30,672 bases of DNA from positions 1-30,672 of the IMG/VR virus record IMGVR_UViG_3300005549_000023. One strand, given 5' to 3'. Each line of letters opens with the position of its first letter. The stretch's first letter is position 1. The stretch is from a virus. Of the stretch, positions 20,997-30,333 are shown in pieces. The position numbers were made by a program, and so were the translations under genes. The notes under the pieces were generated by a model. It saw only the letters and a program-made list of their open reading frames with translations, made no database searches and had not been told where the DNA came from.

Positions 20997-23900
20997 TTGG
21001 CAGTCGATACCACACGCTTAATCATCGATATTGAGAGTCGGCTCCGCAATCTGGAGAAGACGCTCAAAGGTCTGGCTGCGATCCGTAAGTCGTTGCAGTC
21101 GGTAGCAAATGTCAGCCAGCAGGTAGCCGGAGTCAACCGAGCATCAGCGGCAACTGATCGACTAAGCCAGCAGCAGCGACGAGCAGCAATCACCGCGCAG
21201 CGCCTCGCCAACCAAGAACAAGCCGTCAACCTTCGTGCTATCGAGTTAGCTAATCGCATGGAACGAGCGCGGCAGGCAACGCAACGGCTAACGCAGTCCC
21301 AGCAGCGACTTGATGCGGCAGCCTCCGCCACCACTGCACGGCTGGGTCAACAAGCCGACGCGCACGTTAAAGCATTCCGTGCTATTGAAGCCGCGTCGCG
21401 CCGTACCACTCAAAACATTATTAGTGTCGGTAATTCACTGCGAGAACTCGGGCAGGGACTGGTATCGCTTGGTGGAACGCTGAGCGTGGCTATTACCGCG
21501 CCTCTGGTGGCAGCAGGAGCGGCAAGTGTCGATGCGGCAGTGCGTCTGGACTCGCTGAAACGTGGACTGACGGCGATAGTTGGCTCTGCGGACGAAGCCG
21601 CACGTCAGCTACAACGATTGACGCAGATCGCGAAACTTCCTGGCATCGGGTTCGAGGAAGCGATTCAGGGCAGCATTCGGCTACAAGCTGTTGGATTCAG
21701 TGCTGCCGAAGCAGAGAAGTCGCTGAGAGAGTTTGCAAATGCCGTCGCACTTACCGGCGGCGGGCGGGAAGAACTAACGCGCGTCACTGTGCAACTCGGC
21801 CAACTCGCAGCCAAAGGAAAAGTGCTGTCGCAGGATCTCCGTCCCATCATCGAAGCCGCTCCAGCCGTTGGCCGTGCTCTCCTGCAAGCCTTCGGTACTG
21901 TCAATCCGGAAGACATCCGCGACCTTGGCCTCAGCAGCCAGCAGTTCCTCGGCATTCTCACCGATGAACTCACCCGCCTGCCCCGTGCTGCTGCCGGAGC
22001 AAAGAACAGCTTTGAGAATTTCAAGGATGAGGTGTTTCGCGCAGCGGCGGCGGTTGGCGAAGCCCTGCTGCCCGGCTTAGTGCGATTGGCAGAAGTTGTT
22101 GGTCCTATCATCACCCGATTAGCCGATACCTTCACACGCCTACCGCGTCCAGTGCAACTTGTTGGGATCGGGCTGGCGGCGTTGGCGGCGGCGCTTGGGC
22201 CCGTGCTGTTTGTCGTCGGGCACCTAACGATCGGTGTTGGACGCTTATTGGTGGGGTTCGTTCAATTGAACGCTGCGGGCATCCTGCCGACGATAGTCAG
22301 TTTACGAGGGTTGACTGCCGCATCTCTCACAGCAGCAGCCGCCCAGCGCACACTCGGTGTCTCATCACTAGCTCTCGGTGGAGCCATTGGCGGCATCGCA
22401 GCCATTCTCGCCACTATCGCTGCCGCCTATGTCACCTACAACGCTTTTCAAAAGGACGCCACTACGCTCAGCAAGGAAAGGGCTGAGCAACTGACTGCGG
22501 AAATCGATGCTCTGGAGAAGCAGGCAAAGTTTCTCAATGGCTTACAGTCCGGTGTCGAACGTACTGCCGATGAACAGCAACGCCTCTCCGATACTTACGA
22601 CAAGCTGAACACGGCTGCGCAGATTCGCGTGGCGGGAATCACCGACGAGGCAAAGCGACTAATTGCTCTGCGTGCTGAGTTGGAAAAGGTGATTCAGCTT
22701 CGAGGGCAGGAACGCGACCAGCAGGCCGCGTCAGTCGCAGCCCAGGTTGCTAACAGCGCGGCCCAGATTGCCGCTAACGACGCAGGGCGACAGTCCATCA
22801 CGGCAAATATCGCAGCCAACAACGAACTGGTTGAAACACTGCAACGTGAAGGACGGATCACTGACGATACTCGGCGCCGACTAGAGCAACTAGGACACAG
22901 CACTTCGGTTGACGTGGTGAAGGCTGTTGAGAATCTGCAACAGCAGTCCGCGCGTCTGGTTCAACGCCAACGGGAGCTAGGCGAGAACACACAGGAGGTT
23001 CGTGGTCAACTAAACGACTACCTCGGCACTCTGCGAACGCTAGATCCTCAGCACCAACTCACCGCTCGCCAGCTACTCACCCTTGCCAAGAATCTCGGTC
23101 TATTCCGTGGCGACATCGAGCAAACCGTTCCGATACTGGAGAAATACATCCAGACCGTTGAGGCAGCAGCGGCTGCGCAGGAATCTCTGATACGCCCATT
23201 GAGCGGCGTGGCGCAGAGTCTGCTCAAGTCAGGTGAAGCAGCCGAAAAAGCGGCCAAGGCACGACGCGCGTTAATTGAGGCAGCGGCCACACAAGCGAAA
23301 GAGATCAGTGTCGATTTTGAGGGAGCGCTGCGCGACATCAAGCGCACGGTTGACGCAGTTCCAGAACTACGGCAAGCACTTGATCGCGAGAAGGAATTAA
23401 CCGGCAAGTCGTTGGAGGAATTGTTGCGTGAAGCACTGGAGAGCGCGTTTAAGGGACGCGCTAAAGATAAGTCCGGCACAGCGCTGCGTAATGCTCAGGA
23501 ACAGTTGGCTCAGGCTCTGGCTGATGTCGCTCAAGCCTCTGCCGAGGAGCTTGGTCAAATCGAGCAATTAAAGAATGAGGCTCTGCTACAGGAAAACGAG
23601 AATGCATTCAAGCTGCAACTCGTCGCCTATCGCCAGTACCTGAACGAACGGGCGCGACTGACGAGCGCTAATTTACAACTCGAAATCAACGCACAGCGAG
23701 CGTTGATCACTCAGGCTGAACAGGAACAGCAACGATTCCGAGAACGTGCAGCGACCCCCGGTTTACCTGCCGCCGAACGCACCAAAGCAGGAGGCGGAGC
23801 AGCGGCAGCGGAGGAACGGATTATCAAGGCACGCACTAAGGTTCTGGAACTGCAACAGAAGCAGCGCGACTTGAACATTGAGTTAGATCAACTACTACGT

Positions 23901-25706
23901 GAGTCAGCGAAGGAACAACTCAACGACGTCCGCAAACTGGAGATTGAGTTTGGCGAGTTACAGGGACGAATTGAAGATGCGCTGAATGCGACTACGGATG
24001 AGAAGTTTCGCGAGTCATTACAAGCGCTTTCTCTTGCACAGGACGATCTCAATAAACGGCTGCTAATCTTCGGCAAGCTGCTGAGCGCTGACGAGCGCCA
24101 GGCACTTGAGACTGCCCGCGCACAGAACCAACGCCAGATTGACGCCATTGAGAACATCAAGGCGCAGGAGGATGCTCTGGCAGCACTGGCAGCAGCTAGT
24201 GAATTAGTGCGCCGTGCGAAGGAGCGACAGGCACAGCTCGAAGCCGATCTCACCTTCCAGACGGAGTTTCGTGGCCTGACTGAAGAGGCGGCGATTAAGC
24301 GTCGATTGGCAGGTGAAGAGAAACTAAATGACTCGCTGACGATCGCGCATGAGACGATCCGTCAGATTGTCGCCGCATTGCAAGCTCGAGGAGTGGAACC
24401 TCCTCGCGCATTGATAGAGTTTCTACAACAACTCCGTACTGAGGTGCAGGGGTTAGGTGAACTCTCTTTCAGCGAACAGTTCCGACTGGCGCAGAAAGAG
24501 TTCGACCGCATAAATGATGAGCGGTTGCAAAAGATTGCCGACATCGAACGCGCAGTACGCAACCGAGACATTGCTGAGGCTGAAGGGTTGCTGCTCATTC
24601 GGCGCATTAACGGTGAATATGTCGGTGATTTGGAGCGGCAACTGGAACTCCTTAAAGAGATCGCCGCCGCATCTGGCGACGTTACGTTACAACGCCAAGC
24701 GGCTGATGCTGCTGAGGTTGCGAAAGACGCTGCCGACGAACTTGCCCGCCTCACTGTGCAAATCCGATCTACCTCTATTGATGCGCTTCACGATGGTTTT
24801 ACTAACTTCTTTGTCGATCTAACAGATCGTAGTCAATCCGCGCTTGACGACTTGCTCAATTTGGTTGATAGCGTGCGGCAACGTGTGTTGAGCGTTATCG
24901 CTGAGAACCTGAGCGACGAGTTGATTAAATCCATCTTCGGCATCGGGGATGGCACCGCTGGCGATGGCATTATCGCCGCAGTTAAACGACTATTCGGATT
25001 CGGCGGCGGTGCGACCGCCACCATTGCGGGAGAAGCTGCTGCACACACCGCTGAATCCTCCGCACATGCCGCTGAAACCGCTGCAATCACCACCGCTAGT
25101 GCCGCACTTACTACCGCTGGGGCAACTGCCGGAACGACTATTACCGTAGCAGCAACCGCCTTCGCCTCCACTGTCACCGCCGCCGCCGCCGCATTCGCGT
25201 CGATTGTCACCGCCGCAGCGGGCACGCAAGCCGCAGGTGGGCTGGGTGAAATACTCGGTGGTGGCGCTGAAACAGGTCTCTATCCGGCTGTGCCCGGCGG
25301 CGTCTACCGCTTCGTTGAGGGCGGCTACCCAGAAGCAGTGCTAACCACTGACCCGCAACACGCAGTGCGTCAAGTGGGTATCCTGCGCGAGTTTCTTGCT
25401 CGCACAAAGGGACTTGGCGGGCGAGTTCCCGGTTTCGATGTTGGGGCGATGGTTTCACGTGAAACAAGTCAGGCGAATCTGCTCAACGCAATTCACCGTG
25501 CAGCCCCGATGTCGTTACCACTTGCAGACGCAGCCCCTACAGGCGCAAGCGCGGGTTCTTTCACCTTCCGCCAAATCCTTGTTGACGATCAGCGCGACAT
25601 TAGCAATTGGTACAGCAGTGCCGAGGGAGATCGCGTGCAAGTGCAGTGGCTGGCGCGGAACCGTCCGACAGTGCGGAAGCTATTGGGGATAAGGGAGGGA
25701 AACTGA
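20997..25706 (+). CDS. tape measure protein
   Basis: The 1569-residue product sets tail length and may help DNA delivery. At about 0.15 nm per residue, a known rule, the tail would be near 235 nm. It starts at TTG with GAGG eight bases upstream. Residues 1-150 are coiled coil. The conserved tape measure module lies at about 155-290 (AAVRLDSLKRGLTAIVGSAD, SQDLRPIIEAAPAVGRALLQ). Hydrophobic segments near 385-420 (LVGIGLAALAAALGPVLFVV) and 435-480 may insert into membrane. Long Gln/Arg/Glu helices fill about 485-1290. Residues about 1339-1420 are almost only Ala, Thr, Gly and Ser. No lytic domain is evident. It is the largest gene in the window. Confidence 0.95.
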   Translation: MAVDTTRLIIDIESRLRNLEKTLKGLAAIRKSLQSVANVSQQVAGVNRASAATDRLSQQQRRAAITAQRLANQEQAVNLRAIELANRMERARQATQRLTQSQQRLDAAASATTARLGQQADAHVKAFRAIEAASRRTTQNIISVGNSLRELGQGLVSLGGTLSVAITAPLVAAGAASVDAAVRLDSLKRGLTAIVGSADEAARQLQRLTQIAKLPGIGFEEAIQGSIRLQAVGFSAAEAEKSLREFANAVALTGGGREELTRVTVQLGQLAAKGKVLSQDLRPIIEAAPAVGRALLQAFGTVNPEDIRDLGLSSQQFLGILTDELTRLPRAAAGAKNSFENFKDEVFRAAAAVGEALLPGLVRLAEVVGPIITRLADTFTRLPRPVQLVGIGLAALAAALGPVLFVVGHLTIGVGRLLVGFVQLNAAGILPTIVSLRGLTAASLTAAAAQRTLGVSSLALGGAIGGIAAILATIAAAYVTYNAFQKDATTLSKERAEQLTAEIDALEKQAKFLNGLQSGVERTADEQQRLSDTYDKLNTAAQIRVAGITDEAKRLIALRAELEKVIQLRGQERDQQAASVAAQVANSAAQIAANDAGRQSITANIAANNELVETLQREGRITDDTRRRLEQLGHSTSVDVVKAVENLQQQSARLVQRQRELGENTQEVRGQLNDYLGTLRTLDPQHQLTARQLLTLAKNLGLFRGDIEQTVPILEKYIQTVEAAAAAQESLIRPLSGVAQSLLKSGEAAEKAAKARRALIEAAATQAKEISVDFEGALRDIKRTVDAVPELRQALDREKELTGKSLEELLREALESAFKGRAKDKSGTALRNAQEQLAQALADVAQASAEELGQIEQLKNEALLQENENAFKLQLVAYRQYLNERARLTSANLQLEINAQRALITQAEQEQQRFRERAATPGLPAAERTKAGGGAAAAEERIIKARTKVLELQQKQRDLNIELDQLLRESAKEQLNDVRKLEIEFGELQGRIEDALNATTDEKFRESLQALSLAQDDLNKRLLIFGKLLSADERQALETARAQNQRQIDAIENIKAQEDALAALAAASELVRRAKERQAQLEADLTFQTEFRGLTEEAAIKRRLAGEEKLNDSLTIAHETIRQIVAALQARGVEPPRALIEFLQQLRTEVQGLGELSFSEQFRLAQKEFDRINDERLQKIADIERAVRNRDIAEAEGLLLIRRINGEYVGDLERQLELLKEIAAASGDVTLQRQAADAAEVAKDAADELARLTVQIRSTSIDALHDGFTNFFVDLTDRSQSALDDLLNLVDSVRQRVLSVIAENLSDELIKSIFGIGDGTAGDGIIAAVKRLFGFGGGATATIAGEAAAHTAESSAHAAETAAITTASAALTTAGATAGTTITVAATAFASTVTAAAAAFASIVTAAAGTQAAGGLGEILGGGAETGLYPAVPGGVYRFVEGGYPEAVLTTDPQHAVRQVGILREFLARTKGLGGRVPGFDVGAMVSRETSQANLLNAIHRAAPMSLPLADAAPTGASAGSFTFRQILVDDQRDISNWYSSAEGDRVQVQWLARNRPTVRKLLGIREGN

Positions 25707-25709
25707 CAG

Positions 25710-26123
25710 ATGCCTGGTTACTGCGGATTCACAATGGCAGATGAAATCCTGAACTTCTTCTATCGTGGCACCGCCATCACAATCGGCTCAAGTCTCTGGA
25801 TTCGCTTTCTCGTCTCTCCATCGTCACGCTCAGGTGGTGGCACTGAGACGAACTACGGCGGCTATGCGCGTTACGAGATAGTGCGTGGTACGGCACTGTT
25901 TGGTTCCGCTCCGTCGCAGGGGCAGTTAACTAATACGGTGAAGATCATTCTGCCTGCTGCCACAACTCTCGGCAATGGCGACTTGAATTCGTTTGACATT
26001 GTGAACACCGCATCAGGCGCATTCACCAAACTTTACAACGGCGGGCCAATCCTGACACCCAAAGCGATTGTTGTCGGCAAGAGTCCTGAGTTCGGAATCG
26101 GGAAGTTAATTATGACGTTCTAG
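25710..26123 (+). CDS. tail protein, tail-tip or fibre-associated
   Basis: This 137-residue protein follows the tape measure by three bases. Sequence such as SLWIRFLVSPSSRSGGGTET and NYGGYARYEIVRGT matches the short phage tail family in which a strand is followed by a Gly-rich loop and GYAR. Later strands (GQLTNTVKIILPAATTLGNG, LTPKAIVVGKSPEFG) suggest a small beta structure. GGAGG lies about 12 bases before the ATG at 25710; an in-frame ATG at 25734 is possible and begins at the conserved-looking part. Position suggests a distal tail component. Confidence 0.6.
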   Translation: MPGYCGFTMADEILNFFYRGTAITIGSSLWIRFLVSPSSRSGGGTETNYGGYARYEIVRGTALFGSAPSQGQLTNTVKIILPAATTLGNGDLNSFDIVNTASGAFTKLYNGGPILTPKAIVVGKSPEFGIGKLIMTF

Positions 26124-26127
26124 TCCT

Positions 26128-26946
26128 ATGCCTGTTATTGTCCCATCTGCAACTAATTTCCTCTATCGCGTGTCGTATGCGTCAAACACGGAGCGCTTCA
26201 CCAATGTTGCGGAAGACCAGACTTTCGACGGCGAAAGCTATCGCCACATCTCCATCACTCACACGCCGCCAAAATACAGCGCCGATCCACAGGAAGCCGA
26301 AGTCGTGCTCACTATCTATGAGCGCAACGCCATCAGCGATCTATTCACGCTTGGACCGCCACCATTCCAAATCATCCTTGACATTTGGGAATATGATCGG
26401 GTTGCCGACACCGTTGCGCCTCATTACCACGGCTGGATAGTCCGGCCTGCGTTCAACCTGCATGATTCTACTGTCGCTTTTCGTTGCAAGTCCGTCTGGC
26501 ACTTCTTCGAGCGCGAATCGTTCACCGATTCCCTCTCTACGCTCAGTCGCTACAACATCTACGATCCGCGTGCTGGAGTGGACATTGAGACGCTACGTAC
26601 TGGAATCACTATTGACAATCTCAACGACCAGCGCGACGTGCTCACTGTTAGCGGCATCACGCAACTTGACACTTACTTTCGTGGCGGCATCATCATCGCC
26701 CCTGACCGCGACATGCGGACGATTATTGAACACGTCACTGAAAGTGGATTGAAGAAACTCTACCTGAGCGCCGCCTTCCCGCTGTTCACTCTCGACATCG
26801 GCTTTACCGCCGACATCTACCCTGGCGACGACCTGCTCTATGACACTTGGGCCAACAAATTTCAGTCGCAGACAAACTTCGGCGAGAAGCACGGCGGCTG
26901 GCCGTTTATGCCGAATGTCGATCCAGCAGTGAGAGGAGTGATCTAG
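26128..26946 (+). CDS. distal tail hub protein, phage BR0599 / DUF2163-like
   Basis: This 272-residue protein resembles the DUF2163/BR0599 family, encoded after the tape measure in many siphoviruses and gene transfer agents. Diagnostic parts are WEYDRVADTVAPHYHGWI in the middle and, near the C-terminus, PGDDLLYDTWANKFQSQTNF followed by GGWPFMPN. Family members usually read GCD and a second Cys in that C-terminal motif; both are absent here (GDD, TW). From memory, the family's gene transfer agent member carries a metal cluster in the hub; this protein would not bind it the same way. The stop shares a base with the next start. Confidence 0.7.
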   Translation: MPVIVPSATNFLYRVSYASNTERFTNVAEDQTFDGESYRHISITHTPPKYSADPQEAEVVLTIYERNAISDLFTLGPPPFQIILDIWEYDRVADTVAPHYHGWIVRPAFNLHDSTVAFRCKSVWHFFERESFTDSLSTLSRYNIYDPRAGVDIETLRTGITIDNLNDQRDVLTVSGITQLDTYFRGGIIIAPDRDMRTIIEHVTESGLKKLYLSAAFPLFTLDIGFTADIYPGDDLLYDTWANKFQSQTNFGEKHGGWPFMPNVDPAVRGVI

Positions 26947-28895
26947 TGTTTTGGCAAATAGCACTCCTCGCTGGGCAGATGTGGCTGGGTGAAATCACTC
27001 GACAGCGACCTAAGAAAATCAGCTTCGAGGAATTTCAGAAGAACAACGCACCGAGCGAAGTGCGTCCAGTCCCATATGTAGCAGGAACAGTGGAGATCAT
27101 CCCCTCGCGCATCTGGTACGGAGATTTTAGTCAGCGCGCAGTCGAGCGCGACTCTCACTGGTCTGATTATCTTTGGGCGGGAGGGTTGGCATTCCTACTC
27201 GACACGATAACCGTCGCCTATCGTTATTACTGCGGGGAAATGTTTGCGTTGTGCTTTGGGCCCGATGTTCACATTGAGAGAGTAACCATCGGCGAACGGC
27301 TGATGTATCAGGCTGCGCTAGGAACTGACAACGCGGGCGGCGGATTCCTTATTGACGACCCTCAAGCATGGGGCGGAGATCAGCCACCGGGTGAAGGCGG
27401 TATCTATACGTGGTGTGACATCACGCGAGGGAATTACACTGACCCGACAAATGTCTACATCGAATCACTATTAACCACGCCGCCAAACAAGACGCCGAGT
27501 TTGCGCGGAGTGAGCTGTCTTATCTCCCGCGCTCGGCAGCGGGCTGAATCCCCATCGGGTTTCCCTGAATCTGGCTACTTCGCCGCAGGCGGCATCGGCT
27601 TCATCCCACGCTTCCGTGAGTGGAAAGTCATTGTCCGACGTCAACCTAACAACCTCGCCACTGCCTACAGCAAGATGGGTCGCAAAGCAAACCCGATGGA
27701 GGTCTGGTACGAACATGCTACGTCGCTGGAATACGGAGCAAGATGTCCAGTGGATGAACTTAACCTCAACTCGCTACGATCCTGCGCGCAGACGTTGTAC
27801 GAAGAATCGAATGGCGACTTTACCTCGGGCTGGTCAGGTAAGATTGAGAACCCAACCTCGCCATTGGAGGTGTGCAAAAACATCCTGCAACAGATTGATG
27901 CAGTGCCGGAACCTTCTCCGTCGCTGGGTCTGACTATCCGGCTGATTCGCCGCGATTACTCATTTGCCACATTACCCATACTGAATCAAGCGAACATCAC
28001 CCTTGTCGAGCGCTACGATCCCGGTACTTACGAGGACACGGTGAATCGAATTGATGTGCCGTTTAACGACATCGACAACAACTCCATTGAACGCAAAGGC
28101 GTGTACATAGACGCAGCGAATCAGACAATTCAAGGCGGGCGCATCGTACCGCAGACACAAGGATACATCGGCGTTGGCGACTATCCGACTGCGAATATGC
28201 TTGCGACACGAGATGGTCGCGCACTGGCAATTCCTCGCCCTCCGCTGGTCTGCACTGTACAGCCATCCATTGGTCGCACGCGCTACGTTGGCGAGCCAGT
28301 CAAATTCGAGTGGTCACAGCCTTCCTTTAGCAAAGTCATGCGCATCACAGCGCTAACCCCACCTGGTCCAACGGGAGTTGATTACACGCTGGAGATGGTT
28401 GAGGACCAGTTTGCGACGGGCGCGCGGGTGAGTGGTGAGCCGATTGGCACTGGACATACCGATCCCGGCGTTGGGCTGGACACGGCACCGCCATCTGTGA
28501 CATGGGATACCGTTGAGAACCCGCCTGATGGATTAGCACAAATCGTCCTGCAACAGACCGACGAGTCGCTTATCAGCTATATCGACGGACGCTTTATCTT
28601 CGGCAGTTATGCACCTGGTGGGCAATTTGCGCGATTGTACGTCACTGAGCCGGGTGGAACGCAGACGCTCGCACCTCCGCAGTACCTGCCTGACGATAGT
28701 AATAAGGGATCATTTCAGTGGCCTGCGTTGACGACTGGCACGTACGAGTTCTGCCTGCAAACCTACTCGCTACATTTTGCCACAAACGAGGCGCTTGTGT
28801 GCGCGGAGATTGAGGTAACAGTACCGAATGTTCGCCTGCTTGAGGACGGCTCAACTCGGCTGCTTGAAGATGGGGCGGTGAGAATCTTGGAGTAA
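26946..28895 (+). CDS. tail tip / baseplate hub protein
   Basis: The protein has 649 residues from a GTG that overlaps the previous TAG and has GAGGAG seven bases upstream; the same frame is open back to 26847 but without a ribosome site. Early sequence MFWQIALLAGQMWLGEITRQ then PVPYVAGTVEIIPSRIWYGD is the pattern of tip proteins that follow DUF2163-like genes. The centre contains beta-rich tail sequence (PTSPLEVCKNILQQIDAVPE), and a possible fibronectin-like part follows (LAQIVLQQTDESL). The C-terminus ends in near-repeats RLLEDGST, RLLEDGAV, RILE. It likely organises the hub and anchors the fibres. Confidence 0.75.
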   Translation: MFWQIALLAGQMWLGEITRQRPKKISFEEFQKNNAPSEVRPVPYVAGTVEIIPSRIWYGDFSQRAVERDSHWSDYLWAGGLAFLLDTITVAYRYYCGEMFALCFGPDVHIERVTIGERLMYQAALGTDNAGGGFLIDDPQAWGGDQPPGEGGIYTWCDITRGNYTDPTNVYIESLLTTPPNKTPSLRGVSCLISRARQRAESPSGFPESGYFAAGGIGFIPRFREWKVIVRRQPNNLATAYSKMGRKANPMEVWYEHATSLEYGARCPVDELNLNSLRSCAQTLYEESNGDFTSGWSGKIENPTSPLEVCKNILQQIDAVPEPSPSLGLTIRLIRRDYSFATLPILNQANITLVERYDPGTYEDTVNRIDVPFNDIDNNSIERKGVYIDAANQTIQGGRIVPQTQGYIGVGDYPTANMLATRDGRALAIPRPPLVCTVQPSIGRTRYVGEPVKFEWSQPSFSKVMRITALTPPGPTGVDYTLEMVEDQFATGARVSGEPIGTGHTDPGVGLDTAPPSVTWDTVENPPDGLAQIVLQQTDESLISYIDGRFIFGSYAPGGQFARLYVTEPGGTQTLAPPQYLPDDSNKGSFQWPALTTGTYEFCLQTYSLHFATNEALVCAEIEVTVPNVRLLEDGSTRLLEDGAVRILE

Positions 28896-28899
28896 ATGT

Positions 28900-29571
28900 A
28901 TGGGAAGCAAAATATCACAACTAACCGAAGTAACCGAGCCGTCGAGCGGTAATGATCAGCTTGAGATAATCATCAATTCCGAGACGGCGCCGCTGAATCG
29001 CCGCATTAAGTTTCTTAACTTGCTTAAGCGCATCTTTCTCGGTGATGGCACGCAACTGACTATCACTACCATTGCCGACGGTGAATTTCTCAAACGGAGC
29101 GGGACGAACATCACCAGTGGAGTGCCGAGTGGTTCAACTGACGCGGAGGCGGTGCAGGACATTGTCGGCGCGATGATTGTGGATTCAGCCACCATCGATG
29201 CAACGTACAACGACGGTGCTGGTACTGAATCGCTCTCGGTTGTTGATGCCAGCATCGACGCGGCGAAACTTGCCGCCGCCTCCGTGAATGCGCAAACTGG
29301 CACAAGTTATACGCTGGTTGCGGGTGATAATAACAAAGTCGTTACTCTCAGTAACGCAGCGGCCATTACGCTCACTGTGCCGTCAGGTCTGGGTGCGGGA
29401 TTCAGTTGCCTGCTGGTCCAACTCGGCGCGGGACAGGTAACACTGTCGCCGTCGTCAACTACCATCAATAATCGGCAGTCGCATACCAAGATTGCCGGAC
29501 AGTACGGGGTCGTCTCTCTCTCTGCCTATGTCGCCAACACCTTTGTCCTCGGAGGTGATACAGCAGCATGA
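28900..29571 (+). CDS. tail fibre protein
   Basis: This 223-residue protein begins MGSKISQLTEVTEPSSGNDQ, a start widely shared by phage fibre proteins that attach to the tail tip. Asn/Thr/Ser/Ala-rich strands follow (GTNITSGVPSGSTDAEAVQD; TVPSGLGAGFSCLLVQLGAG), typical of trimeric fibre shafts. GGAG lies seven bases before the ATG. It should contribute to host recognition. Its end overlaps the next start. Confidence 0.75.
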   Translation: MGSKISQLTEVTEPSSGNDQLEIIINSETAPLNRRIKFLNLLKRIFLGDGTQLTITTIADGEFLKRSGTNITSGVPSGSTDAEAVQDIVGAMIVDSATIDATYNDGAGTESLSVVDASIDAAKLAAASVNAQTGTSYTLVAGDNNKVVTLSNAAAITLTVPSGLGAGFSCLLVQLGAGQVTLSPSSTTINNRQSHTKIAGQYGVVSLSAYVANTFVLGGDTAA

Positions 29572-30332
29572 GTGTTGCGCTCCCCTCGTTTCACGGGTTT
29601 ATTAAGCCTGCCACTATCGGCGGAGGCGGTGGTTTCGATCCCGGCAGTTTCCTCGCGGGGTTAGTCTGGTACGCGGATGCCGATAACGTTGGTGGGGCTG
29701 ATAACGATCCCGTCGTAGACCTACCTAATGCCTCCGGACTAGATGCGAACATAAACTACGGCCAAAACACTGGAGCGCGTCAGCCGACTCTTAAAACCGC
29801 TCTATATAATGGTCATAACGCAGTTCGGTTCGGTGCGAATAAGTGCCTCGTTCCAGATCCTACAGCCGCCGCCTTCGGTTCGGCTAATACGTTGATATGT
29901 ATTTGCACGCCAAGCTCTGCGGCTGATTACATTCTTAAAGGATCTGCTGCTGAGGGGCGTCCCGCGTTCATATCCGGGTTCAATCCAGGCTCAGGCGTGA
30001 AAGCGTTTGAATACTGGAATCGCGCAGGAGGTGTCGGGGAGCGAGAAACGTTCGCCGCTTCAACATCGGGACTGCATATCCTAACTCTTTGCAGAACAGA
30101 CGACACAGGCAACAACATCGGCTACTTCGATGAGACTGAAGTTATTAACGTTGCGGTCGATACTAATCGAGATTGGCTTACGGCGGGGGTGGCGATCATT
30201 GGAGCCTTTACCGAAGGAAGTAGCGCCTATGACGGAGACTTGGTTGCCGGGATGCTGTTTAATCAGAACCACGCAGGAACATCCGGCTTGGCTGATCTAC
30301 TCGCGGCTGCGGTAGCGTGGTGGGGAATCTAA
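29568..30332 (+). CDS. putative receptor-binding fibre with lectin-like domain
   Basis: This 254-residue protein has GGAGGTGAT nine bases before its ATG. After a Gly-rich start (FIKPATIGGGGGFDPG), the body from about residue 30 shows LVWYADADNVGG, LYNGHNAVRFG, ILTLCRTDDTGNNIGYFD and DGDLVAGMLFNQ, a pattern of concanavalin/LamG-like jelly-roll folds. Such domains bind glycans, which suits a receptor-binding protein at the tail tip. Which sugar cannot be told. Confidence 0.65.
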   Translation: MSVALPSFHGFIKPATIGGGGGFDPGSFLAGLVWYADADNVGGADNDPVVDLPNASGLDANINYGQNTGARQPTLKTALYNGHNAVRFGANKCLVPDPTAAAFGSANTLICICTPSSAADYILKGSAAEGRPAFISGFNPGSGVKAFEYWNRAGGVGERETFAASTSGLHILTLCRTDDTGNNIGYFDETEVINVAVDTNRDWLTAGVAIIGAFTEGSSAYDGDLVAGMLFNQNHAGTSGLADLLAAAVAWWGI

Positions 30333-30333
30333 A

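Noticed and set aside
20915-25467. Long reverse-strand frames opposite the tape measure gene
   Set aside because: Ser/Arg/Ala-rich shadows of the helical tape measure sequence, without ribosome sites or domains.
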